This document shows, piece after piece, positions 8,068 to 15,376 of a stretch of DNA of 20,761 bases. Position 1 is the stretch's first letter, and every line of letters starts with the position of its first letter. Both the position numbers and the translations under genes were made by a program. Source of the DNA: Anaerolineales bacterium UBA6128 (lineage in GTDB: Bacteria; Chloroflexota; Anaerolineae; UBA1429); NCBI GenBank assembly GCA_002423325.1, contig DIVQ01000236.1, positions 1-20,761 on the forward strand, written 5' to 3'. The notes beneath the pieces are model-generated. The model searched no databases. It was not told where the DNA came from and saw nothing but the letters and a program-made list of their open reading frames with translations.

Positions 8068-8910
8068 ATGGAACGGATTCGAATCGTTGTGGATAGTGCG
8101 GCCGATCTGGCCCCTGAGGATGTGGCCGAGTACGAGATTGACGTTGTCTCGCAGGTGGTGACGATGGGCCGCGAGGCCTATGAAGACACCGCCCTCACTC
8201 GCGACGAGTTCTGGGAGCTGGCCACGCGCGGGGCGCCGGGGACGTCGCAACCTCCGGTGGGCGCCTTCGAAAAGGCCTATGAGCGCTGGGTGCCCAGGGG
8301 CTACCGTGTGCTGTGCTTTACGGTGACGGGGCGCCACAGCGGCACCTACAACTCGGCGCGCACGGCCGCGCTGGCCTACGGCGACCGTGTTACCGTGGTG
8401 GATACGTTGAGCCTCTCGGCGGGGCAGGGCTGGCAGGCGCTGGCGGCCGCCCAGATGGCGCGACTGCAAATCCCGCTGAACCGCATTCTGGATGCCCTGC
8501 AATCAATCCGGCAGCGCACGCACTGCTATATCCTGCTGGACTCGCTTGGATCATTGCGGCGCGGCGGCCGCGCTGACCGACTGATGCCCTTCATCGATCG
8601 CCTGATGCGCACGCTCAACCTCAAGCCGATGATAGTCGTCGTAGAGGGCGAACTCAAGCTGTTCGGGGTGGTCCGCTCCTACCAGAAGGGGCTCGAGCGT
8701 ATGAAGCAGGAGATGGCGCGCATCGCCCCTCTGGAGCGCCTGGCCGTGTTGCACACCCGCCGCGCTGAGGTGGCCCAGCAGTTGGCCGACGAACTGGCCG
8801 CGCTGGTCAGCTTTCCGCGTGAGCAGATCCTGGTGGCCGAGACGGGCGCGGTGCTGGCTTGCCACGCGGGCGCCGGGGTGTCGGCGGTGTTCGGGCTGAG
8901 CAAGGGGTAG
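8068..8910 (+). CDS. DegV family fatty-acid-binding protein (FakB-like)
   Basis: The 280-residue protein starts with RIVVDSAADLAPEDVAEY, the DegV N-terminal strand with the conserved DSxxDL. It continues with the TSQPP motif (59-63), HSGTYNSA (90-97) and VDTLSLSAGQG (111-121), all conserved in the family. DegV/FakB proteins hold a fatty acid in a closed pocket and present it to the kinase FakA for phosphorylation, feeding phospholipid synthesis. No fakA lies in the window. I chose ATG 8068 because GGAGG (8058-8062) is five nt upstream; a TTG seven codons earlier is in frame but has no SD. It follows the GNAT-fold gene by 98 bp on the same strand and may share its transcript. Confidence 0.9.
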   Translation: MERIRIVVDSAADLAPEDVAEYEIDVVSQVVTMGREAYEDTALTRDEFWELATRGAPGTSQPPVGAFEKAYERWVPRGYRVLCFTVTGRHSGTYNSARTAALAYGDRVTVVDTLSLSAGQGWQALAAAQMARLQIPLNRILDALQSIRQRTHCYILLDSLGSLRRGGRADRLMPFIDRLMRTLNLKPMIVVVEGELKLFGVVRSYQKGLERMKQEMARIAPLERLAVLHTRRAEVAQQLADELAALVSFPREQILVAETGAVLACHAGAGVSAVFGLSKG

Positions 8911-8923
8911 GGTTCAAGGGAGC

Positions 8924-8967
8924 GCCAGGCTCCTGCCTGGCATCTTCGGGCCGGTTTGGCAACCGGC
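8924..8967. repeat. Twin hairpins after degV (REP-like)
   Basis: GCCAGGC-tcct-GCCTGGC (8924-8941) and GCCGGTT-tggc-AACCGGC (8950-8967) are two perfect 7-bp stems with 4-nt loops, separated by 8 nt. Neither is followed by a T-tract. The arrangement is like a paired extragenic palindrome and may block 3' exonucleases on the degV mRNA or act as an imperfect terminator. Confidence 0.5.
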
Positions 8968-8998
8968 GCTTCGGTCGTCGCGGTCGCGCGTGATTCGG

Positions 8999-9027
8999 TT
9001 GTGACCAGCAAGAGTAGTGGCTATAAT
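8999..9027 (+). promoter_or_regulatory. Promoter upstream of the OLD-family gene
   Basis: TTGTGA (8999-9004), 17-bp spacer, perfect TATAAT (9022-9027). The start codon lies about 200 bp downstream, so the transcript would have a long 5' leader. Confidence 0.55.
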
Positions 9028-9225
9028 GAGTCTGATGGCGGCCTGCCGGGCGGGCGGTCCGAAACCCCAGTGCATCCAGTGCGGTGCACGCTACGACTGA
9101 ACACGGACGCGTTACGTGGCGTCTAGACTTCAGGGCGCACCGACTAGAGTATTGCTCCTGTTCGAACCTAACGGTGACCGCTAGCCCTTGGCTCACTCCA
9201 AGGGGCGTCTGCAGAGGAGGTCCCA

Positions 9226-11313
9226 GTGAAGCTGCGAACCGTGCGCGTCCGAGAGTTCCAGTCGGTTTGGGATTCCAATCCTTTCGAGATCGACAAGATT
9301 ACCTGCCTCGTTGGCAAAAACGAGGCGGGCAAGACGGCTCTACTGCAGGCGCTCTACCGTCTGAATCCAATTGACGAAAGCGATGGCAAATTCGATGTAG
9401 TTGACGACTATCCTCGGTCGGAGGTGGAGGACTATCAGCAGGACATTGAGGGCAAGAAGCGGCAACCCGCAGTGGTTGTCGAGGCCACTTTCCAGTTGGA
9501 GGAACCTGAACTAAAGGCCATCTTCGCCGAATACGGAGACGATGTGTTGGAGAGGCCTGAAGTTGAAGTAAAAAAGGGGTACTCAAGAGACCAGTCCGGA
9601 TCGTCCCAGTTGCTCGTTTCGGTTCCGATCGTCGAAAGCACTGTAGTACGGAACCTGGTTGCGAAGTTTGAGCTTCCAGAGGCTTTGGCGGCAGTGGCCG
9701 CCAAGGAAGGCACACTGGAGGGACTTTCACGGTGTCTCACTGAGGCGCAAAAGAAGCAGGATCAAGCGTTCGCTGAGGCCCAAGCTGCGGCTAACCAGCT
9801 TCAGGATGAGGCCGCGAAAGCCTCCGCCATGGAGGAGGCCAAGGCGCTGATGGAAAGCGAGAAGGCGAAGGCACTCAGCGCGCGGCTTCTGGAGCTTCGG
9901 TCTTACGCGAGTCTAGGCCAGCACATATGGGATAGCGTACTGAAGCCGGTTTTCCCCAAGTTCCTTTATTTCGACGAGTACTATCAGTTGAAGGGTCAGG
10001 ACAACATACAAGCGCTAAAGGCCAGGATGGACAAACACAGCCTTGAGCCTCACGATCACCCGTTGCTTGGTCTTATCGACCTAGCTCGCCTCGACCTTAA
10101 CACGCTTGTGGCGCCTCAAAGCACGCAGGAACTCAAGAATAAGCTCCAAGGAGCGAGCAATCATCTCAGCTCAGAGATACTTAGGTACTGGTCACAAAAC
10201 AGGCACTTGCGCATCAACTTTGATGTGCGCGGTGCACTGCCGGGTGACCCCCGGGGGATGACGTCAGGCATGAACATCTGGGGCGAAGTATATGACACCA
10301 AACATGAGGTCTCAACGTTGCTGGGGAAGCGGTCCGCTGGCTTTGTCTGGTTCTTCTCGTTTCTCGCGTGGTATTCGAAGGTAAAGAAAGAAGATAGCCC
10401 GTTGGTGCTTTTGTTGGACGAGCCAGGGCTCTCACTGCACGGCAGAGCACAACACGACCTTGTGCAGTACTTCGAACTCGAGGTCGCGACGAATCCAAAG
10501 CACCAGCTTATCTATACGACGCACTCTCCGTTTATGGTCGATCCGCAACACTTTGAGCGCGTCCGCATTGTACAGGACAAGGGTATCGATGCTGACAATC
10601 CACTTCCGAGACAGGAGGACGGTACTAAGGTCTTCACGGATGTGCTCGACGCTGGCACGGATAGCCTGTTTCCGCTCCAGGGGGCACTTGGCTATGACAT
10701 TTACCAGACACTATTCATCGGACCAAACAGCTTAATAGTCGAGGGTGTTTCCGACCTCCTCTACCTCCAGACAGTGTCGGGAATTCTTGAGTCACTTGGG
10801 CGGGTGGGACTCGACAGTCGGTGGACTATCACGCCGGTCGGCGGTTCCGACAAAGTGCCGACGTTTGTTGCCCTCATCGGATCGCAGAGGAACCTCAATG
10901 TCGCCACGCTGGTCGACGTTCAGAAAGGAGACCAACAGACGATCGAGAATCTATACAGGAAAAAGCTGTTAAAGAAGACTCATGTGCGGACGTTCGCTGA
11001 CTTCACTGGGAAAACCGAGTCCGACATCGAGGACATGTTCGACGAGGCCTTCTATGTCGATCTCGTTAACCGTGAGTTCGCCAATTCGCTAGCGGCGGAG
11101 CTGAAGGCGGGGGATCTCACGAGTTGCTCTCCTCGTATCCTTATCAAGGTCGAGGACTACCTCACTCGGAGACCACTTAAGTCCGGTGCTCGGTTCAGCC
11201 ACTATCGACCGGCCCGTTTCTTCGCAGAGAACGCACCGACGCTAGTGGTACCAGAGGCGACGCTCAATCGCTTCGAACTGGCCTTCACAGAGGTGAACGC
11301 CCTACTAGCCTAA
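9226..11313 (+). CDS. OLD-family ATPase/Toprim endonuclease, stand-alone
   Basis: This 695-residue protein has an ABC-type ATPase split by a helical insert, followed by a Toprim region. Walker A GKNEAGKT is at 30-37. An Ala/Glu/Lys-rich coiled-coil stretch at ~166-220 probably dimerises. The OLD signature KRSAGFVWFFSF is at ~368-379, Walker B LLLDEPGLSLH at ~395-405 and the switch His in TTHSPFM at 431-437. The Toprim starts at LIVEGVSDLLYL with Glu506. The expected DxD appears as VDVQKGD (Asp564, Gln566, Asp569), so the second metal Asp is missing or displaced. P2 OLD and Gabija GajA are relatives that cut DNA in phage defence. No GajB (UvrD-like) or other partner is adjacent. The GTG start has AGGAGG upstream. 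Codon use is more A/T-tolerant than its neighbours, suggesting transfer. Confidence 0.85.
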   Translation: MKLRTVRVREFQSVWDSNPFEIDKITCLVGKNEAGKTALLQALYRLNPIDESDGKFDVVDDYPRSEVEDYQQDIEGKKRQPAVVVEATFQLEEPELKAIFAEYGDDVLERPEVEVKKGYSRDQSGSSQLLVSVPIVESTVVRNLVAKFELPEALAAVAAKEGTLEGLSRCLTEAQKKQDQAFAEAQAAANQLQDEAAKASAMEEAKALMESEKAKALSARLLELRSYASLGQHIWDSVLKPVFPKFLYFDEYYQLKGQDNIQALKARMDKHSLEPHDHPLLGLIDLARLDLNTLVAPQSTQELKNKLQGASNHLSSEILRYWSQNRHLRINFDVRGALPGDPRGMTSGMNIWGEVYDTKHEVSTLLGKRSAGFVWFFSFLAWYSKVKKEDSPLVLLLDEPGLSLHGRAQHDLVQYFELEVATNPKHQLIYTTHSPFMVDPQHFERVRIVQDKGIDADNPLPRQEDGTKVFTDVLDAGTDSLFPLQGALGYDIYQTLFIGPNSLIVEGVSDLLYLQTVSGILESLGRVGLDSRWTITPVGGSDKVPTFVALIGSQRNLNVATLVDVQKGDQQTIENLYRKKLLKKTHVRTFADFTGKTESDIEDMFDEAFYVDLVNREFANSLAAELKAGDLTSCSPRILIKVEDYLTRRPLKSGARFSHYRPARFFAENAPTLVVPEATLNRFELAFTEVNALLA

Positions 11314-11548
11314 CTCGGTGGAGCGGATGGAGGCGCGGTGATCAACGCAGGCCACAACCGTCCCTAAGCACAATCCGTGGTCGGCCAAGGGAGCACTGTA
11401 GCCCATCCCCGCCCAGTGGCCTTGCAGCGTAGCGGGCCGAGTGCCGTGTCAAGTCCTGGGCGCATCGTCGTCGGAGTCACAGTCCGGGCTGTTCATCCGC
11501 TTTGCAGACCTGGGACGAATAGCACTACGAGCCAGATGTCCGCCACGA
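11314..11548. other. Non-coding stretch after the OLD-family gene
   Basis: About 235 bp between the convergent OLD gene and ECF S-component gene. I see no terminator with a T-tract, no ORF worth calling and no repeat matching the left flank of the OLD gene. Confidence 0.4.
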
Positions 11549-12349
11549 CTACTCTGTCGAAAAATAGAACCTCTTCTGGAACCTGCGTAACAGCCTGAGC
11601 AGCGGCGCCCCGAACGCCCAGATCAGCAGGGCGTTACCCGCAGCGCGCCCCAAGTCCCACCAGAACGACGTCACGGTGTAGAACGCGGCGTAGCGCTTGA
11701 GCGTCTCGATCAGGCCGATGCCCGGCTGCCAGTAGGCCTCGGCCTGCTGCGCCTGAAAGACATAGGGCCAGAACCAGATGTTCATCAACGCGCCAAAGAT
11801 AAAGCCCCACAGCAGCCCCCAGGCCCCCAGTACCGCCACCTCGCCCCAGCGCCAGCGGCGCATGTTCGGCAGCCAGCCCGAGGTCAGCCCCACCCAGCCC
11901 ACGGCGAACATCTGGTAGGGCAGCCAGGGTCCGATGCCCGCGCCGATAATGGCTGAGACCAGCAGTGACAGCGCGCCCAGCAGAAAGCCAAAGGTGGGGC
12001 CGTAGACATAGCCGCACAGCACCGGCAGCATAAAGACGGCGGCAAAGCCCGCCGGCCCCGGCACGGCGCGCAGCACGGCGTTGACCGCCGAAAGGATGCC
12101 GAGCATGGCCACGATCTTGCTGTTCATCGCGCCTGTGCCGAGCGTGGTGAGCGCGGCGCCCAGGCACAACACGATCAGCACGATGGTGAGCAGTGGCGCG
12201 TCCTGGGCGTGCGCGGTGGCGTTGGTGGGCCCCTGCTCGATCGACGAGAGAAAGAAGGGATAGACAAAGGCCGCCAGCCCGATCAGGCTGGCCAGCAGCA
12301 TCACCAGGCCGTTGAGCAAGCGCGTGGCGCGCGGCGCTTGAGGGGTCAT
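11549..12349 (-). CDS. ECF transporter S component (substrate-binding membrane subunit)
   Basis: The 266-residue protein is strongly hydrophobic, with about six membrane segments, and is encoded directly behind an EcfT and a double ECF ATPase. S components bind a vitamin or other micronutrient in the membrane and topple to release it when docked on the EcfT/ATPase module. The substrate cannot be read from sequence; a cobalamin-type (CbrT-like) S component is possible but unproven. Its ATG overlaps the ATPase stop by 4 bp (12346-12349), so translation is coupled. The C-terminus ends in the basic tail LLRRFQKRFYFSTE. The 3' side faces the OLD gene. Confidence 0.75.
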   Translation of the reverse strand: MTPQAPRATRLLNGLVMLLASLIGLAAFVYPFFLSSIEQGPTNATAHAQDAPLLTIVLIVLCLGAALTTLGTGAMNSKIVAMLGILSAVNAVLRAVPGPAGFAAVFMLPVLCGYVYGPTFGFLLGALSLLVSAIIGAGIGPWLPYQMFAVGWVGLTSGWLPNMRRWRWGEVAVLGAWGLLWGFIFGALMNIWFWPYVFQAQQAEAYWQPGIGLIETLKRYAAFYTVTSFWWDLGRAAGNALLIWAFGAPLLRLLRRFQKRFYFSTE

Positions 12350-13953
12350 AGCGCCTGCCCCAGCACGTCAGCCACCGTCAGGTAGCGCTCGTCGCGCAGC
12401 AGCTTGTTGACCTGCGACGAAAAGACCATCGATTGGCTCATCACCTGGCGCGTGGGGCCGTCCACTACGATCTCGCCGTCGCCCAGGATGATCACCCGGT
12501 CGACGCAGGCCGCGGCCAGTTCCACGTCGTGTGTGGAGAGCAGCACGGTGCGGCCTCGGTCGCGCTCGGCCTGCAGGAAGCGGGTCAGCGCCTCCTTCTG
12601 GGTATAGTCCACGCCGCGGGTGGGCTCGTCCATCAGGATGATCTGGGGGTCGGCGGCCAGGATGGCGGCCAGCGCCACGCGCTGGCGTTCGCCCACGCTC
12701 AGGTCGCGCGGATAGCGCTCGGCCTGTTCGCCGATCCCCAGCGTCTCGAGCAACTCGGCGACGTCCTGTTCGGGCAGGCCGTGGTTTCGCCGCGTAAAGG
12801 CCAGCTCTTGCGCCACGGTATCGGCAAACAGCAGCGCGTTGGGGTTCTGCGGCACATAGCCCACCAGCCCCACCAGTTGCTCCAGCGGCACCTGGCGCGT
12901 GTCCAGTCCGCGCACGAGCACGCTGCCGCGCTGCGGTTGCAGCAGGCCCACCAGGTGCTTGAGCAGCGTCGTCTTGCCGGAGCCGTTGCGCCCCATGAGG
13001 GCCACCAACTCGCCGCGCGCGATCGTCAGGTCGATGCCTCTGAGCGCCGGGTGGCCGTCGTAGGCGTGCCACAGCCCGCGCACGACGATGTCGGGCGTGC
13101 TGTCGTGCGGTGTGGCAGATGAGTCGGGCGTCGAGGGGGCGCGCTCGGGCAGGCTCAGGCTGCGTGCCTGCTGGCGGGCCTCCTTGATCGTAAAGGGCAG
13201 CGGATCCCAGCCCAGCGCCTTGCCCAGCTGCACCAGCGGCGGCGCGAGCGGGATCTGGCGCAGCACGTCCTGGGGGGTGCCATCGGTGAGGGGCTCTCCG
13301 TGCCCCGGCAGGTAGATGATGCGGTCGGCGTACTGCACCACCCGCTCCAGACGATGCTCGGAGAGCACGACGGTGAGCCCCAGGTCGACGTTCAGTTTCT
13401 GCAGCGTGGTGAGCACATCCTCGGCCGACTGCGGGTCAAGCTGCGAGGTGGGCTCGTCGAGCACCAGCACGTGCGGCTCGAGCGTGAGCACCGAGGCGAT
13501 GGCCACGCGCTGCTTTTCGCCGCCCGACAGGCTGCTGATGCGGCGCGCGCGCAGGTGCGCGATGCCGAGCTGGTCGAGCACCTCCTCCACGCGCTTGCGC
13601 ATCGTGGCCTCGGGCAGGGCGTGGTTCTCCATCGCAAAGGCGAGCTCTGCCTCGACCGTGTCCATCACGAACTGCGCTTCGGGGTCCTGGAAGACAAAGC
13701 CCACATGCGCGCTCATGGCGCGCGGCTGCGCCTGCACGGGATCCTGCCCCTGCACGCGCACAACGCCGCTCAGCGCGCCGCCGTAGAAATGTGGCACCAG
13801 GCCGTTGAGGCAGCGCAGCAGCGTCGATTTGCCCGATCCCGACGCGCCCACCAGCAGCACAAACTCGCCGTCGTCAATGCGCAGGCTCAGGTCGCGCAGG
13901 ATCGGCTCGGGGGCCTCGGGGTAGGCGTAGGTGACGTGCTCGAGCGTGATCAT
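12346..13953 (-). CDS. ECF transporter ATPase, two ATP-binding domains fused (EcfA-A')
   Basis: The 535-residue protein contains two complete ABC ATPase domains. Domain 1 has Walker A GASGSGKS (36-43), Q-loop FQDPE (88-92), signature LSGGEKQR (142-149) and Walker B VLVLDEP (162-168). Domain 2 has Walker A GRNGSGKT (321-328), signature LSVGERQR (418-425) and Walker B LMDEPTRGVD (about 440-449). It powers the ECF importer on the cytoplasmic side. In many Firmicutes the two ATPases are separate genes; here one chain supplies both. Its ATG overlaps the EcfT stop by 4 bp (13950-13953) and its stop overlaps the S-component start by 4 bp. Confidence 0.92.
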   Translation of the reverse strand: MITLEHVTYAYPEAPEPILRDLSLRIDDGEFVLLVGASGSGKSTLLRCLNGLVPHFYGGALSGVVRVQGQDPVQAQPRAMSAHVGFVFQDPEAQFVMDTVEAELAFAMENHALPEATMRKRVEEVLDQLGIAHLRARRISSLSGGEKQRVAIASVLTLEPHVLVLDEPTSQLDPQSAEDVLTTLQKLNVDLGLTVVLSEHRLERVVQYADRIIYLPGHGEPLTDGTPQDVLRQIPLAPPLVQLGKALGWDPLPFTIKEARQQARSLSLPERAPSTPDSSATPHDSTPDIVVRGLWHAYDGHPALRGIDLTIARGELVALMGRNGSGKTTLLKHLVGLLQPQRGSVLVRGLDTRQVPLEQLVGLVGYVPQNPNALLFADTVAQELAFTRRNHGLPEQDVAELLETLGIGEQAERYPRDLSVGERQRVALAAILAADPQIILMDEPTRGVDYTQKEALTRFLQAERDRGRTVLLSTHDVELAAACVDRVIILGDGEIVVDGPTRQVMSQSMVFSSQVNKLLRDERYLTVADVLGQAL

Positions 13954-15011
13954 GGCGTGACCTCGGCTGTGACAGGCGGCCCCTCGTACAGCGCTGCCAG
14001 CCCGGGCAGGGCCAGGGCGGTCAGCACCAGGCCCAGCCAGGGGTCGAAGGCGGGCGTCAGCGCGTAGGGCGGGTAGGGATAATAGTTGAGCGCCATGCGG
14101 TCAAAGGCCGCCACTCCCAGGGTGATCACCAGCGCCAGGAGCGCGGGCAGGGCGATCCAGTTGTCGCGTGTCTGCCAGGCGGCGCGCCGATAGTGGCTGC
14201 GCTGCACGCGGTGGCCGTAGGCGGCAAAGACGCTCACCAGCAGCAGGACGCCGATGCCCAGCAGCGCCAACCCCAGCCAGGCGCTGTTGCGCCAATAGCT
14301 GCGAGCGAACAGACCCACCAGCATCAGCAACAGGCTGAGCGCCATGCGTCCCTTCAGCCGGTTGCTGGCTTGGGCGCTCATGCCGGTCAGTTCACCGCCA
14401 AAGCCGCGCGACTCCATGGACTCGGCCAATTGGATGGCGTGCTCCAGGGCCGTGGTAAGCAGCGGCACAAAGAGCGGCAACAGGTCGCGCCAACTGCGAA
14501 ACTTGTGGCCGCGCAGCCGCTGCGCCTCGCGGATTTCTCTGGCGCTGAGCAGCATCTGCGGCATAAAGGTGAGCGCGATCGAGGCAACGACGCCCGCCTG
14601 GTACAGAAAGGGGGGCACCATGCGCAAGAGCTGTGACGCGTCGACGGCCATGTTAAAGGCGGCAAAGATGGCCAGCACCTCCCATAGCGCCAGACCGTTC
14701 ACGGCGCCGTGGATCACGGCCTCCAGCGTGATGGGGCCTCCGATGAGGGGCCAGTGTGCGGGCAGGCGAAACAGCACGATGTTGCCCTGGTGGATCATCA
14801 GCGCGTTCAGGGGGATGGCGATGAGCCAGACGAGTGCGCCCAGCTTGACCAGGCCGCGCCAGCTCTGCCCCAGGCTGGAGCGTTGGTACAGCGCGATATG
14901 CACCAGCCAGGTGGCCAGCGCGATCAGCGCGAGATAGAGTGGGTTACGGATGGTCAGGGCCAGGGCTGCCATGCAGACGGCCCACACCAACCAGGCGAGA
15001 GTTTGGTTCAT
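13950..15011 (-). CDS. ECF transporter transmembrane (T) component
   Basis: The 353-residue membrane protein has several hydrophobic segments and the two Arg-bearing coupling motifs of EcfT, AREIREAQRLRGHKF and ESMESRGFGGE, which contact the ATPases. It joins the S component to the ATPase pair. The C-terminal ~130 residues add three or so further hydrophobic segments beyond the core. I chose ATG 15011 although its SD is weak (GGTAC). The upstream GTG at 15107 lies in the promoter's -10 element and so before the expected transcript start. First gene of the operon EcfT - ATPase - S component. Confidence 0.85.
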   Translation of the reverse strand: MNQTLAWLVWAVCMAALALTIRNPLYLALIALATWLVHIALYQRSSLGQSWRGLVKLGALVWLIAIPLNALMIHQGNIVLFRLPAHWPLIGGPITLEAVIHGAVNGLALWEVLAIFAAFNMAVDASQLLRMVPPFLYQAGVVASIALTFMPQMLLSAREIREAQRLRGHKFRSWRDLLPLFVPLLTTALEHAIQLAESMESRGFGGELTGMSAQASNRLKGRMALSLLLMLVGLFARSYWRNSAWLGLALLGIGVLLLVSVFAAYGHRVQRSHYRRAAWQTRDNWIALPALLALVITLGVAAFDRMALNYYPYPPYALTPAFDPWLGLVLTALALPGLAALYEGPPVTAEVTP

Positions 15012-15105
15012 TGCCGGTACCGTGTCGACGCTGCCAGTCGCGTCGCGTGTTGGGCCAACGCTGGCGGTCGCATTGGGCAAAAGCCCGCCTTGGGGCACTG
15101 CTAAC

Positions 15106-15133
15106 ACTATAGCGGGGGCAAGGCGGGTGTCAA
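15106..15133 (-). promoter_or_regulatory. Promoter of the ECF operon
   Basis: Minus strand: perfect -35 TTGACA (15133-15128), 16-bp spacer, -10 TATAGT (15111-15106). Transcription would start near 15099, leaving an ~88-nt leader before the EcfT ATG. I recognise no vitamin riboswitch in that leader. Confidence 0.65.
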
Positions 15134-15169
15134 AAGGCGCGGCGGTTTCGGCGTAGGCGGCCCGCAGGT

Positions 15170-15199
15170 TTGCGCGGATTCGTCAATGTGTGCTATAAT
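15170..15199 (+). promoter_or_regulatory. Extended -10 promoter with overlapping palindromes
   Basis: TTGCGC (15170-15175), 18-bp spacer, extended TGC-TATAAT (15191-15199). The -10 is inside the palindrome TGCTAT-A-ATAGCA (15191-15203) and also pairs with ATTATA at 15205-15210, so a dimeric regulator could bind across it. Predicted start near 15206 gives a leader of about 170 nt. Confidence 0.6.
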
Positions 15200-15235
15200 A
15201 GCATATTATACACGCCCGCTTTACAACGGCGGGCC

Positions 15236-15320
15236 GGCCTGGGTACAACGATATCCCCGTAACCCGGGCACACAACCTGCCAGCGATGACGCTGAGAGCC
15301 CGCAGAAGGGCACAGAGGTC
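15236..15320 (+). ncRNA. Structured leader RNA, copy A (candidate cis-regulatory element)
   Basis: P1 pairs GGCCT (15236-15240) with AGGTC (15316-15320). GGGTACAA (15241-15248) follows P1. An inner hairpin CAGCG-ATGA-CGCTG spans 15281-15294. A possible middle stem pairs CGGGC (15265-15269) with GCCCG (15298-15302); the same GCCC can instead pair with GGGC at 15308-15311, giving two alternative folds. GGGCACAG lies at 15308-15315. The same blocks recur in the leader of the next gene (16262-16339). The element sits on the predicted mRNA leader, 56 nt before the ATG, and the SD can form a small GGAG-gttg-CTCC hairpin. I do not recognise it as a known riboswitch class. Confidence 0.65.
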
Positions 15321-15376
15321 AGCTACACCGCGTAGCACACTTGCAACGCGCTCACATCATCGCAGGAGGTTGCTCC

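Larger units (their letters stand above)
8911..9225. other. Non-coding stretch before the OLD-family gene
   Basis: The stretch holds two adjacent hairpins just after degV (8924-8967), a promoter (8999-9027) and a long leader with a 7-bp hairpin (CCCTTGG 9185-9191, CCAAGGG 9198-9204) ending ten bases before the AGGAGG ribosome site of the next gene. No supported ORF is present. The sequence from about 9030 on resembles the OLD gene more than degV in base use, so it may belong to the acquired segment. Confidence 0.5.
15012..15376. other. Divergent intergenic region between ECF operon and amino-acid-binding gene
   Basis: This 365-bp gap contains the ECF leader and promoter (minus), the promoter of the binding-protein gene (plus, 15170-15199) with overlapping palindromes at its -10, and the structured leader RNA (15236-15320). 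The remainder, 15321-15363, is unstructured as far as I can see. Confidence 0.6.

Noticed and set aside
9140..9180. tRNA fragment suggested by GTTCGAACC as an insertion site
   Set aside because: No acceptor, D or anticodon stems can be paired around it; the match is a short palindrome only.
9226..11548. Gabija defence system
   Set aside because: Only the OLD/GajA-like gene is present; no UvrD-like GajB follows, and the next gene is the ECF S component on the other strand.
8980..11548. Target-site duplications or attachment sites flanking the OLD gene
   Set aside because: I compared the two flanks by eye and found only matches of about 7 bp, which is not above chance.
15012..15107. GTG 15107 as the start of EcfT
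   Set aside because: It overlaps the -10 box of the best promoter and adds a non-membrane, Gly/Pro-rich tail; ATG 15011 begins directly at the first hydrophobic segment.
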